Positions 1 to 7,774 of a DNA stretch of 64,000 nucleotides are shown one piece after another. The notes under the pieces are model-generated. The model was not told where the DNA came from. It worked only from the letters and a program-made list of their open reading frames with translations, and made no database searches. The stretch lies in contig NZ_JAAIUV010000008.1 of assembly GCF_010975035.1 (NCBI RefSeq), positions 1 through 64,000 on the forward strand. The letters run 5' to 3'. The stretch is from Neobacillus thermocopriae (GTDB taxonomy: Bacteria > Bacillota > Bacilli > Bacillales > Cytobacillaceae). Each line of letters opens with the position of its first letter. The first letter of the stretch is position 1. The translations under genes and the position numbers were made by a program.

Positions 1-168
1 ACTTGGGCGACCACGTTCAGATGAATACATATTCTCAACTAATTTATATATAAATGAAAAATCAATAGCAGCTTCTATCTTACGAACCAAGTGATTTTCA
101 GGAACCAGCTGGTCTAAAGTAATCATTCCTAATTGATCTCGATTTACTTGTGTATTTTTAGTAAGCAT
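1..168 (-). CDS. IS1182-family transposase, N-terminal fragment (window edge)
   Basis: The reading frame opens at ATG 166-168 on the minus strand and runs out of the window after 56 codons. It begins MLTKNTQVNRDQLGMITLDQ and continues with LVPENHLVRKIEAAIDFSFIY, which is the usual start of IS1182-type DDE transposases (DUF772-like N-terminal domain). The catalytic DDE part lies outside the window, so intactness cannot be judged. It is transcribed away from ackA and sits just beyond the ackA terminator, so the insertion is intergenic. Family assignment rests on remembered N-terminal consensus, not on a search. Confidence 0.8.
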   Translation of the reverse strand, partial: MLTKNTQVNRDQLGMITLDQLVPENHLVRKIEAAIDFSFIYKLVENMYSSERGRPS

Positions 169-211
169 TTCAATATCACCTCGATATTCTATGACATAAT
201 TATACAAAAAA

Positions 212-248
212 TGTCGACAAAATCCTTTAAAAAAGGATTTTGTCGACA
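212..248. repeat. 37-bp near-perfect palindrome at the IS/ackA boundary
   Basis: Two 17-bp arms (212-228 and 232-248) are exact reverse complements and are separated by AAA. Each arm starts or ends in TGTCGACA. It lies 44 bp upstream of the transposase start and just outside the ackA terminator. It may mark the end of the insertion sequence or a terminal hairpin. There is no U-run, so it is not a typical terminator. Confidence 0.75.
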
Positions 249-253
249 GACTG

Positions 254-282
254 AAGCAAAAGCCCTCATTGGGCTTTTGCTT
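254..282 (-). terminator. ackA terminator
   Basis: Stem GCAAAAGCCC / GGGCTTTTGC (256-265, 271-280) with a 5-nt loop lies 11-39 bp after the ackA stop codon. Confidence 0.75.
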
Positions 283-292
283 ATGAAAGAAC

Positions 293-1486
293 TTATTTGA
301 TTTCTGCTAATCGCACGACATCGCGGGCAATCATAACTTCTTCATTTGTTGGTATTACAAGCACTTTAACAGGTGAATGTGGATAGTTAATAAACGCTTC
401 TTTGCCTCTAACTTTATTTAATGTTGGATCCCAATATACACCCATAAACTCTAGACCTTTTAATACATTCTCACGAATGACATCACTATTTTCTCCAATA
501 CCTGCAGTGAAAATAATCGCATCTACCCCGTACATACGAGCAGCATAGGAACCAATATATTTATGGATTCGGTTAGAGAAAACTTCTAATGCAAGCTTCG
601 CTCTTTCATTTCCTTGCTGTGCCTGCAATTCTATATCCCTTAAATCACTTGAAAAACCAGAAACAGCTAGCATTCCGCTTTTCTTATTTAAAACTTCTAA
701 AACCTCATCTGCCGTTTTACCTGTTTTCTCCATAATGAAAGGAATTAATGCAGGGTCAATGTTTCCAGAACGAGTACCCATCGTTACACCAGCAAGAGGT
801 GTAAAGCCCATGGAAGTATCGATTGATTTACCGCCTTGAATAGCCGCAATACTTGCACCATTTCCTAAATGACAGGAAATTAACCGTAGTTGTTCAATTG
901 GACGCCCTAAAAGCTCAGCGGCTCTTTGTGATACATATTTATGGCTTGTTCCATGGAAACCATATTTACGGATTCCATATTTTTCATAATACTCATAAGG
1001 AAGACTGTATAGATAAGAGCTCGCCGGCATTGTTTGGTGAAATGCCGTATCAAACACAGCAACTGCCGGAACATTCGGAAGAACTTGTTTAAATGCTCGA
1101 ATTCCTGTTACGTTTGCTGGATTATGTAATGGAGCCAGCTCTGATAATTCATCAATCTTTCTTAATACTTCGTCTGTAATTAGTACTGAGTCACTAAACT
1201 CTTCACCTCCGTGAACAACACGGTGGCCAATCCCTTCAATTTCAGACAGAGATTTAATAATTCCCAAAGTGGTCAGTTTATCTAATAATAGTTTTACTGC
1301 TACTTCATGATTAGGAATATCTAATGTTTCCTTTAACTTTTCACCATTGATTGTTATATTAAAAATGGAATCATTGAGTCCAATTCTCTCAATCAACCCT
1401 TTTGTAATAACTTCCTCAGAAGGCATATCAAATAATTGAAATTTTAATGAAGAACTACCTGCATTTATCGCGATGATTTTTGCCAT
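293..1486 (-). CDS. ackA: acetate kinase AckA
   Basis: Converts acetyl phosphate plus ADP to acetate plus ATP, the ATP-yielding last step of overflow acetate production in the cytoplasm. The 397-residue length is normal. It begins [20 protein letters not shown], the AckA signature with the Asn and Ser of the ASKHA phosphate loop. [40 protein letters not shown] and GIGENS follow in the expected order. The start is supported by AAAGGAG about 12 nt upstream. A cre site and promoter lie upstream at 1571-1626, so CcpA activation is likely. It is monocistronic here: ytxK, its neighbour in B. subtilis, is about 600 bp away across two dispersed repeats. Confidence 0.97.
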   Translation of the reverse strand: MAKIIAINAGSSSLKFQLFDMPSEEVITKGLIERIGLNDSIFNITINGEKLKETLDIPNHEVAVKLLLDKLTTLGIIKSLSEIEGIGHRVVHGGEEFSDSVLITDEVLRKIDELSELAPLHNPANVTGIRAFKQVLPNVPAVAVFDTAFHQTMPASSYLYSLPYEYYEKYGIRKYGFHGTSHKYVSQRAAELLGRPIEQLRLISCHLGNGASIAAIQGGKSIDTSMGFTPLAGVTMGTRSGNIDPALIPFIMEKTGKTADEVLEVLNKKSGMLAVSGFSSDLRDIELQAQQGNERAKLALEVFSNRIHKYIGSYAARMYGVDAIIFTAGIGENSDVIRENVLKGLEFMGVYWDPTLNKVRGKEAFINYPHSPVKVLVIPTNEEVMIARDVVRLAEIK

Positions 1487-1570
1487 TTTGCTAAACGCTC
1501 CTTTATATCCATCATTTCCATTTACTCTTTTATTATTTTGTACAAACCGTCCAGGTTTTCTCCCTCAATC

Positions 1571-1599
1571 ATTTAATCATTGTAAAAAAAACATTTCAA
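1571..1599 (-). promoter_or_regulatory. ackA sigma-A promoter
   Basis: On the minus strand a -35 TTGAAA (1594-1599) and a -10 TTAAAT (1571-1576) are separated by 17 nt, putting transcription start near 1564. The -10 is weak (4 of 6), as expected of a promoter that needs an activator. Confidence 0.55.
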
Positions 1600-1612
1600 G
1601 GCATTAATAAAA

Positions 1613-1626
1613 TGGTAGCGCTTACA
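1613..1626 (-). promoter_or_regulatory. cre site (CcpA operator) upstream of ackA
   Basis: TGTAAGCGCTACCA on the minus strand differs from the cre consensus TGWNANCGNTNWCA at one position. Its centre is about 55 bp upstream of the predicted start. In B. subtilis CcpA activates ackA from a cre at about that distance, so activation rather than repression is inferred. Confidence 0.75.
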
Positions 1627-1674
1627 ATTAAAATATAAATGTATTCAAACTCTTTTTATTTTTGTAAAAATACG

Positions 1675-1840
1675 AAAAGCGCAAGCGCCCTCGGCAGCGA
1701 CGTAGGGCTTGGAAGTCTCCAACTGAGATAAAGGAAACACGAGGAGCCCAAAGCGAATCGATGTTGACTTATCGTAGGGCGGATACCGAAGGCGTCTCGA
1801 CGCTAAGGCGCTGGAGCTAGACAGTACTCAAAGTCAATAG
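1675..1840 (+). repeat. dispersed intergenic repeat, copy A
   Basis: A well-preserved but internally shortened copy of the family seen also near 12190, 15660, 15905, 40375 and 62385. It carries the conserved core CAACTGAGATAAAGGAAACA followed by CGAATCGATGTTGACTTATC and the tail GGCGCTGGAGCTAGACA. Its ends pair as AGCGCC (1684-1689) with GGCGCT (1807-1812), with a second AGCG/CGCT pairing inside. It has no open frame of useful length. I do not know a function for it. Confidence 0.85.
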
Positions 1841-1857
1841 ATATTTTTTATCTTATT

Positions 1858-1950
1858 GGAAAAGCGAAAGCCCACTGCTTAGCGGCGCATGACTTCCTCC
1901 CAAAAGCCACCGCTTTCGGTCGTGTGATGATTAGGCTAATGCCCTTTCAT
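1858..1950 (+). repeat. dispersed intergenic repeat, 5'-half copy A'
   Basis: Only the left half of the family is present: AAAAGCGAAAGCCCACTGCT, TTCCTCCCAAAAGCC, CGCTTTCGGTCGTGTGA. This is the segment that copy A lacks internally and that copies C and F carry. The rest of the 1487-2084 gap is AT-rich and shows nothing else beyond the ackA promoter and the ytxK terminator. Confidence 0.7.
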
Positions 1951-2053
1951 GAAAAAAACAAAAAGAGAGGATGGGGATTCAATAATGACTGATTATATGG
2001 CATAACACCACTATGGTAATTACTCCAAAATATTCCAGAAAAATATTCATTAT

Positions 2054-2088
2054 TACAAAAAAATAACACCGAAAGAATTCAGTGTTAT
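2054..2088 (-). terminator. ytxK terminator overlapping the stop codon
   Basis: ATAACAC (2082-2088) pairs with GTGTTAT (2063-2069), followed on the minus strand by a run of T. The 5' arm contains the ytxK TAA stop at 2085-2087. Confidence 0.85.
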
Positions 2089-3068
2089 CTTTTGTTCTCT
2101 GCAAACCATAGTTCCAATTTGTTTAAGATATTGTCCATCTCGGCTTTTTTTGACAGAGTTGGGAGACTGGCGAGCAATACTTGCTTTGGTGGCTTTACTC
2201 CTTCACCTTTTTTCTGCACGATTAAAATGCTTTTCGCTGCATTTTTATTTTTGAACATACTAATTGGCAGTTGAAGTAACCCTTGAATAATTACATTTTC
2301 TTTGAAATAATCATGTAACTGTTTTGCCTGTTCACTTTCAAAGAGTCCATTAGGAATGATGAAAAATAAGTAACCGCCTGGCTTCGTATGCCGTATACTT
2401 TGTTCCATAAATAAATGATGAGCATAGGAATGTCCACTGCTCGCTTTTAATTGATAAGCTGCTGCACGTAGGTCATTTGGATAATAACCCACTGGCAAAT
2501 CTGCAACAACCACATCTACAGGTTCAATAAATAGCGGCTCCAAACTGTCCTGATTAAAAAACTGAACCGGTTGCTCCTGTAAATTTGCATTGACATAAGC
2601 AAGTTTGATTAACAAATCATCAATCTCAACCCCAATGGCGGAAATATTTTTTTGCAAATGGTTGATTACTGTTAGCAATAGATTTCCTGTCCCAACAGCG
2701 GGGTCAAGTAGGCAAAAAGATGTTTCTTTCATGAATCGGTCAACCAGGTAGGCCACTAGCAAGCCCACTGAATCTGGGGTCATTTGATGATTGGGCTGAA
2801 CATTTTCCTTCATCCCTTTGAGGATAACGAGCTGATAAGCTTTGCGGATTTCTTCCTTTGAAAATTTTTCGATTTGAATCTCATTGTACTGCTTTTGTAG
2901 TCTTTTTACCGTTAGTTCACTTAATTCTTCCTGAAGAATGGTTCCTTGAAACAAATTCTCACCTGTTTCGGCTAATGCTTCTAGAAAAGAACAATTCAAT
3001 TCTTCCTGAAGAATAAGAGCTGTTTCATTAAATAAAGCAAATAATTTCTCAATAGGAGTAATATTCAT
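2085..3068 (-). CDS. ytxK: class I SAM-dependent methyltransferase YtxK (N6-adenine DNA methylase-like)
   Basis: A 327-residue protein of the YtxK family. The SAM-binding motif I appears as LLDPAVGTGNLLLTVI and the catalytic loop as VVADLPVGYYP, in place of the NPPY/DPPY of N6-adenine methylases. Residues of the N-terminal third form an alpha-helical domain. The region SSGHSYAHHLFMEQS and KPGGYLFFIIPNGLF are typical of the N6_Mtase fold. Upstream AGGAGGGGACG supports the start. No restriction or specificity partner is nearby, so a restriction system is unlikely and the substrate is unknown. It has its own terminator and follows tpx, whose terminator lies between them. Confidence 0.88.
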   Translation of the reverse strand: MNITPIEKLFALFNETALILQEELNCSFLEALAETGENLFQGTILQEELSELTVKRLQKQYNEIQIEKFSKEEIRKAYQLVILKGMKENVQPNHQMTPDSVGLLVAYLVDRFMKETSFCLLDPAVGTGNLLLTVINHLQKNISAIGVEIDDLLIKLAYVNANLQEQPVQFFNQDSLEPLFIEPVDVVVADLPVGYYPNDLRAAAYQLKASSGHSYAHHLFMEQSIRHTKPGGYLFFIIPNGLFESEQAKQLHDYFKENVIIQGLLQLPISMFKNKNAAKSILIVQKKGEGVKPPKQVLLASLPTLSKKAEMDNILNKLELWFAENKR

Positions 3069-3089
3069 ACGTCCCCTCCTTTTATGTCA

Positions 3090-3126
3090 TTGAAAAAAGA
3101 CCTCGCCATTGGAGAGGCCTTTTTAA
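3090..3126 (-). terminator. tpx terminator
   Basis: GC-rich stem AGGCCTC / GAGGTCT followed by six T on the minus strand, between the tpx stop and the ytxK ribosome binding site. Confidence 0.85.
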
Positions 3127-3135
3127 TATCAATTA

Positions 3136-3636
3136 TTACTTCGCGTTTTTGGCAGCTTCTAGAGCCGCTTCATAGTTAGGGTGTTCAGTTACTTCATTCA
3201 CATACTCAACATAAGTCACTGTATCAGAAGAATCAACAACAAACACCGCACGAGCCAATAACCGTAATTCCTTAATCGCTACACCATAGGCTTCACCGAA
3301 AGATAAATCACGGTGATCGGATAATGTTTGAACATTTTCAATACCTGCTGCAGCGCACCAGCGTTTTTGAGCAAATGGAAGATCAACGCTAACTGTTAAT
3401 ACCTTGACATTATCTAAACCACTTGCTTCTTCATTGAAACGGCGAATTTCAGCATCACAAACACCTGTATCAACAGAAGGTACAGAAATGATGATACGAA
3501 CTTGCCCCTTTGTATTTTCTAAAGTAACTTCAGATAAATCATTTGCTAGAACAGTAAAGTTTGAAGCTTTATCGCCTACTTTTACTTCGTTTCCCAGTAA
3601 GGTAACTGGCTTTCCCTTAAACGTAACATTTGCCAT
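3136..3636 (-). CDS. tpx: thiol peroxidase Tpx
   Basis: Atypical 2-Cys peroxiredoxin that reduces hydroperoxides using thioredoxin. The 166-residue protein starts MANVTFKGKPVTLLGNEVKV, the normal Tpx start, preceded by AAGGAGG. The peroxidatic cysteine is in PSVDTGVCDAEIRRF and the resolving cysteine in KRWCAAAGIENV. The frame stays open 56 codons further upstream to 3804, but that extension runs through the ytfJ terminator and lacks homology, so I rejected it. Single gene with its own terminator. Confidence 0.96.
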   Translation of the reverse strand: MANVTFKGKPVTLLGNEVKVGDKASNFTVLANDLSEVTLENTKGQVRIIISVPSVDTGVCDAEIRRFNEEASGLDNVKVLTVSVDLPFAQKRWCAAAGIENVQTLSDHRDLSFGEAYGVAIKELRLLARAVFVVDSSDTVTYVEYVNEVTEHPNYEAALEAAKNAK

Positions 3637-3785
3637 TTTTCCATCCTCCTTAGTCGTATCAAATATCACAAGTTTTTTAGGTAAATACCTACTCACTTGG
3701 ATATGTACAGTGTAAATATATCCTGCCAAGAATATTTTTGCAATGATTATGACTTGTGGGATAATCCTACGTTTAACCACATCAT

Positions 3786-3824
3786 GAAAAAAGTTAACCT
3801 TCATACCTTTTAGAAGGTTAACTT
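3786..3824 (-). terminator. ytfJ terminator
   Basis: Ten-bp stem GTTAACCTTC (3813-3822) / GAAGGTTAAC (3793-3802) followed by six T on the minus strand. Confidence 0.9.
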
Positions 3825-3830
3825 TCTTTC

Positions 3831-4313
3831 CTATAAATCTAAATCAAGTTTCGGTTTTTCATGGGATTCAGAACTGTTCTTCTGTTGGGATTGATCTTTT
3901 TTTGAGAACATTTGTTGAATCTTATCCACAGCTTGAGGAGCAAGCTCTAGTATTTTCTCATATAAATGAGTGCTTTCATCTAAATGCAGCATTTTAACCC
4001 CTTGACTATTCACAATTAAAAAGGCAATTGGAGTAATTGACACACCGGCCCCGCTACCACCGCCAAATGGATGCTTTGATTGCCCTTGGCTTTCTCCTTG
4101 CCCTTGTCCTTGGCTTTGCCCCTGATTTTTAGACCCGCTTATATTGAATTCGCTACCCCCAGCAGCAAATCCAAAACCAACCTTTGAAACTGTCAAAATT
4201 ACACTACCATCAGGGGTTTCCACTGGATCTCCGATGATCGTATTGACATCAATCATTTCCTTAAGGCTTTCCATCGCAGTTGTCATTAAACCTTGTATTG
4301 GATGCTCTGACAT
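3831..4313 (-). CDS. ytfJ: GerW-family spore protein YtfJ
   Basis: A 160-residue GerW/YtfJ family protein. It has the N-terminal block HPIQGLMTTAMESLKEMID, then VNTIIGDPVETPDGSVILTV and FGFAAGGSEF. A low-complexity Gln/Gly/Ser spacer (about residues 60-82) and GGGSGAGVSITPIAFLIVN come next. In B. subtilis, YtfJ (GerW) is made in the forespore and is needed for L-alanine germination. The charged C-terminus KKDQSQQKNSSESHEKPK is variable in the family. AGGAGGA precedes the ATG. The gene ends at a strong terminator, and ytfI lies upstream in the same direction as in B. subtilis. Confidence 0.92.
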   Translation of the reverse strand: MSEHPIQGLMTTAMESLKEMIDVNTIIGDPVETPDGSVILTVSKVGFGFAAGGSEFNISGSKNQGQSQGQGQGESQGQSKHPFGGGSGAGVSITPIAFLIVNSQGVKMLHLDESTHLYEKILELAPQAVDKIQQMFSKKDQSQQKNSSESHEKPKLDLDL

Positions 4314-4385
4314 TGCCGTATCCTCCTATTTCAATTATGATTTTCTTTTTTAGCTAATCAAACCACTGACCCGTTTTCCTATGAA

Positions 4386-5084
4386 TTAACCAGTGGATGA
4401 ATTCGCTTTGGTAGAAAAATGGGTTTTATTATTGAAGGTCTTTATACTTCCCTTCCAAAATTTAATCATTTTTAATCCTGCTAAAATAGCATGCCCGATT
4501 CGAAACTGAAAAATACATGACACCCTTGTCTGAATGACATTAGCTTGAAAATGAGGAGTAATAGAAATAACAGGCATCACCTTTAGTTTAAAATATTGAC
4601 TTAATAAACCAGTCATATTCCCTTTGATGGACCACAAAACACCCGTTACAATAGCCGTATGGGCTGCATCACCAACTCCGATCATGGTTTGCCACTCAAA
4701 CTTATTAATACTGATTTTTTGAAGAAATTTTCTAATAATCGTATGTAAATGAACGACTTTTTTAAGCAAAAAGTTTATCCTTCGATAGTTTTCTAAAAAA
4801 TCGTTTTTGGTAAATTGTTTAACATCGTATTCAGAATTCTCAACATGATCAACGTTTCCCATAGACGACGTGCTTTTTATAATGATACTAGGTGAATTCT
4901 CATCAATTTTTACAAGTGGGATTTTTTTCTTGTATCGAATTAATCCGAACCAGATACGAAATTCAATCTGTAAATCATCATTATCATTGTGATGATAATA
5001 ATTTAGATAAATGGTTAATTTTGTCATCAATAAAAGTAGTAATATAAGTGCAATAACTAAAATAAAAACCAACAACCAAACCAA
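4386..5084 (-). CDS. ytfI: DUF2953 membrane-anchored protein YtfI
   Basis: A 232-residue DUF2953 protein with one N-terminal membrane helix (about residues 2-24), followed by a mostly basic, beta-rich region with KLTIYLNYYHHND and IWFGLIRYKKKIP. The start codon is TTG at 5082-5084. The next upstream in-frame triplets contain TGA, so a longer protein is not possible. Only a weak AAAGG precedes it. Function is unknown. Constant pairing with GerW (72 bp downstream here) suggests a sporulation role, but that is inference. Confidence 0.82.
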   Translation of the reverse strand: MVWLLVFILVIALILLLLLMTKLTIYLNYYHHNDNDDLQIEFRIWFGLIRYKKKIPLVKIDENSPSIIIKSTSSMGNVDHVENSEYDVKQFTKNDFLENYRRINFLLKKVVHLHTIIRKFLQKISINKFEWQTMIGVGDAAHTAIVTGVLWSIKGNMTGLLSQYFKLKVMPVISITPHFQANVIQTRVSCIFQFRIGHAILAGLKMIKFWKGSIKTFNNKTHFSTKANSSTG

Positions 5085-5126
5085 ATTGATTCACAACCTT
5101 TCAACCTGCTAGTATGTCCTGTTCGT

Positions 5127-5164
5127 CAAAAAAATAAACCTATCAACTTATCGTTGATAGGTTT
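5127..5164 (-). terminator. yteJ terminator
   Basis: Twelve-bp stem AAACCTATCAAC / GTTGATAGGTTT with a 5-nt loop and seven T downstream on the minus strand. It ends the sppA-yteJ transcript. Confidence 0.92.
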
Positions 5165-5171
5165 TAATTCT

Positions 5172-5714
5172 TTATTCAACATGAACGACGGTTGTGTCTG
5201 TAAAAAGATCATGTAATCCCTGTTTCTTAGGCATAAAAGCTGTAATAACATATCCCAAAACAACTGTGGCTGAAATAAACCTTCCAATCCATTCTCGAAA
5301 CAAAACGGTTCCCCAAGTTAATTCCTCAGAATGAAAGTTTACAACCCTTAGTCCAAATACCATTTTCCCTAATGTCTGCTGGAAATATTTAGTCATTAAA
5401 ACAAAATACAAATAAAAGATGATCGCTGAAGTAATGGAAATAGGCGCAAACATATTATATTCGGTTAAGGAAATATCTAACCAGCGAAAAACTGGATTAA
5501 TCAACAGTCTTTCGATACTTCCAATTACTAATAAATCAAGTAAATAGGCCCAAAAACGCATCCAAAAGCCGGCATAACGAAATGATTTTTTGGATGAAGG
5601 AGATGGATCATGTTCCTGATCTTGACTATATGGTTGTTCAGTTATAGTTTCATGATTCATCTGTGAATCTTCCAAATGATCAAATTGTTCGTTCAATTGG
5701 TTATTATTTTCCAT
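5172..5714 (-). CDS. yteJ: RDD-family membrane protein YteJ
   Basis: A 180-residue protein with a soluble, acidic and Gln-rich N-terminus (about residues 1-45) followed by an RDD domain with three membrane helices. The domain begins YAGFWMRFWAYLLDLLVIGSI (Arg52 and two Asp of the RDD signature) and includes TLGKMVFGLRVVN and LFREWIGRF. It begins 10 bp after sppA ends, so the two are co-transcribed. B. subtilis YteJ forms a membrane complex with SppA and modulates its proteolysis, which fits the neighbourhood. Confidence 0.92.
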   Translation of the reverse strand: MENNNQLNEQFDHLEDSQMNHETITEQPYSQDQEHDPSPSSKKSFRYAGFWMRFWAYLLDLLVIGSIERLLINPVFRWLDISLTEYNMFAPISITSAIIFYLYFVLMTKYFQQTLGKMVFGLRVVNFHSEELTWGTVLFREWIGRFISATVVLGYVITAFMPKKQGLHDLFTDTTVVHVE

Positions 5715-5724
5715 GATTCACACC

Positions 5725-6735
5725 TCACTCCGCATAAAGATACATGAGACGTGGTGAATTTGGTTTAGAGAGAAGTTTCATTAAACCAGTCATTTCAATG
5801 TTTTCACCAATCAACTTTTTCGCTTGCATATGGAACAAAGAAGCAAACCCAAAATTTTCAGTATAACGGACAACTTGTGCATCGTTGAGTTTTTCATTTT
5901 TCTTCATTTCATCAATGACATCATCCAAATAGCCAAAACCATCAATAAGATTTAAGTCCTTTGCTTGTCGGCCATCATATACACGTCCATCGGCAATCTC
6001 TCTCACTTTTTCCTCGCTCATCCCACGACCCTCGGCTATCACTTTTACAAATCCATTGTACGAATTGTCAATCATTTGTTGTAAAATCTTTCGTTCTTCC
6101 TCTGTCATTTCTCTTGTAGGACTCATAATATCTTTGTATTCACCGCTTTTAATAGTCACAAATTCAACACCATACTTTTCTGCCAATTTCTCGTAGTTAA
6201 TACCCTGCATAATCACTCCAAGGCTTCCGGTCATGGTTTCCGGACTAGCATAAATTTTCTTAGCCGCTGTTGAAATATAGTACCCCCCTGAAGCTGCCAT
6301 AGATCCCATTGATATATAAATAGGTTTCTTCGTTTCCTTCTGGATTTCTTTTAGCTCCTTATGGATTTCAGCACTTTCAACTACTCCGCCTCCTGGTGAG
6401 TTTACCTGTATAATGACTCCTTTCACAGTGTTATCTTCTTTAATTTGTTTCAGTTTTTTCATAAACGAGCGATGATTGTAACTGGAATCAGAAAATAGCG
6501 CTTCTGTTCCCCCTGTATCTTCGATAACACCATTTATATCAAGGACCACAATTTTCTTTAATTCACTACCTTCTTCTATTACTTCCTCGGTAAATGGGTC
6601 CTCTGCAGTAGCCAGAAACTCACTAAAGTCCGTCTCTATGCCTTTAAATGCAAAAGAGGATAAAAAATTGACCAATACAGATACAAAAAATAATGCCGCT
6701 GCAATGCCAAGTGCAGCCCAACGTTTTCCACTCAT
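5725..6735 (-). CDS. sppA: signal peptide peptidase SppA
   Basis: Membrane-anchored serine protease (336 residues) that degrades leftover signal peptides. One N-terminal membrane helix (about residues 8-30) anchors an S49 domain. The nucleophile is Ser149 in MGSMAASGGYYIST. The general-base Lys is most likely Lys201 in KSGEYKDIMSP, which keeps the 52-residue spacing known for B. subtilis SppA. GVIIQVNSPGGGVVESAEI and ETMTGSLGVIM are also present. First gene of the sppA-yteJ operon. Confidence 0.96.
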   Translation of the reverse strand: MSGKRWAALGIAAALFFVSVLVNFLSSFAFKGIETDFSEFLATAEDPFTEEVIEEGSELKKIVVLDINGVIEDTGGTEALFSDSSYNHRSFMKKLKQIKEDNTVKGVIIQVNSPGGGVVESAEIHKELKEIQKETKKPIYISMGSMAASGGYYISTAAKKIYASPETMTGSLGVIMQGINYEKLAEKYGVEFVTIKSGEYKDIMSPTREMTEEERKILQQMIDNSYNGFVKVIAEGRGMSEEKVREIADGRVYDGRQAKDLNLIDGFGYLDDVIDEMKKNEKLNDAQVVRYTENFGFASLFHMQAKKLIGENIEMTGLMKLLSKPNSPRLMYLYAE

Positions 6736-6892
6736 TTGTTTCCCCCATTTCTACTTTTAATAATCAAATATTTCAAATTGTTTCAAAAAAATGATAAACT
6801 AAATGAAGACTACTATCATTTTATCAAAAAATTATTTTCCAATGAGTAAAACAAGATAGTTTTTTACATAAATATTACAGGAGGTACAATTT

Positions 6893-7693
6893 ATGCCAGA
6901 AAGAAAGAATGTATTTTATTATTATAAACAGGAACCAGAGATTCTCGCAAAGGTAACGCCTCTTTTTGAAGCGACCAAACGCTATGGTTTTACGATTGTA
7001 AACGATCACAAACAGGCAAATATTATTGCTAGTATTGGGGAGGACGGAACCTTTCTTCAAGCCGTTCGGAAGACGGGTTTTCGTGATGATTGTTTATATA
7101 TGGGGATCTCCACGAATAACAGCTTGAACATGTATTGTGACTTCCGAATTGAGGAAACATCCAATATGATTAATGCAATGTTAAATGAACAACTGGAAGT
7201 TCGTCGTTATCCTCTTATCGAGGTGTATGTAGAAGGGCAAGGAACTTTTACTTGTTTAAATGAATTCAGTATTCGTTCTTCCATCATCAAGACTCTTGTG
7301 ATTGATGTATTTGTTGACCAATTGCATTTTGAAACTTTCCGCGGAGATGGATTAGTGGTAGCCACTCCGACAGGCAGCACGGCTTACAATAAGTCCGTCA
7401 ATGGCGCGATTGTAGACCCTCTTCTTTCATGTATGCAGGTAAGTGAAGTAGCATCTGTCAATAATAACAACTATCGTACTCTCGGATCCTCATTTATTTT
7501 AGGTGCCGAGCGCAACCTGACACTTAAGGTCGTTTCAGAAGATAATGATTATCCGATCATGGGATTAGATAATGAAGCATTAAGTATTAAACATGCAAAT
7601 AAAATTACCATTCAGTTAAGTAATAAAAAATTAAAAACATTAAAGTTAAAAAATAATTCGTTCTGGGAAAAAGTAAAACGAACTTTCCTATAA
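6893..7693 (+). CDS. nadK2: NAD kinase 2 (YtdI type)
   Basis: Makes NADP from NAD and ATP. At 266 residues it matches the second NAD kinase of Bacillus. Conserved blocks are CLNEFSIRSS, LVVATPTGSTAYNKSVNGA, and MGLDNEALSI near the end. The nucleotide motif usually written GGDGT reads GEDGT here (Glu50, codon GAG 7040-7042); the Asp, Gly and Thr are kept. The start is well supported by AGGAGGTACAATTT before the ATG. It is divergent from sppA and stands alone, ending in a bidirectional terminator shared with ytcI. Confidence 0.92.
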   Translation: MPERKNVFYYYKQEPEILAKVTPLFEATKRYGFTIVNDHKQANIIASIGEDGTFLQAVRKTGFRDDCLYMGISTNNSLNMYCDFRIEETSNMINAMLNEQLEVRRYPLIEVYVEGQGTFTCLNEFSIRSSIIKTLVIDVFVDQLHFETFRGDGLVVATPTGSTAYNKSVNGAIVDPLLSCMQVSEVASVNNNNYRTLGSSFILGAERNLTLKVVSEDNDYPIMGLDNEALSIKHANKITIQLSNKKLKTLKLKNNSFWEKVKRTFL

Positions 7694-7694
7694 A

Positions 7695-7755
7695 GAAAAA
7701 AGGGACCATCCAGAAAGTCGAATTTTCGACATCTGGATGCCCTTTTTTATTTTTT
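7695..7755. terminator. bidirectional terminator nadK2 / ytcI
   Basis: A long stem pairs GGGACCATCCAGA with TCTGGATGCCC around an inner GTCGAA/TTCGAC hairpin, with A-runs on the left and T-runs on the right. It can act for both converging genes. Confidence 0.9.
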
Positions 7756-7774
7756 AGACTGTATTATGATGGTA

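Noticed and set aside
853-1092. 79-codon plus-strand frame inside ackA
   Set aside because: Antisense shadow of ackA.
2085-3068. YtxK as part of a restriction-modification system
   Set aside because: No specificity or restriction subunit is present, and the gene is a standard chromosomal neighbour of ackA in Bacillus.
3637-3804. 56-codon N-terminal extension of Tpx
   Set aside because: It crosses the ytfJ terminator, has no SD, and the normal Tpx start with AAGGAGG lies at 3636.
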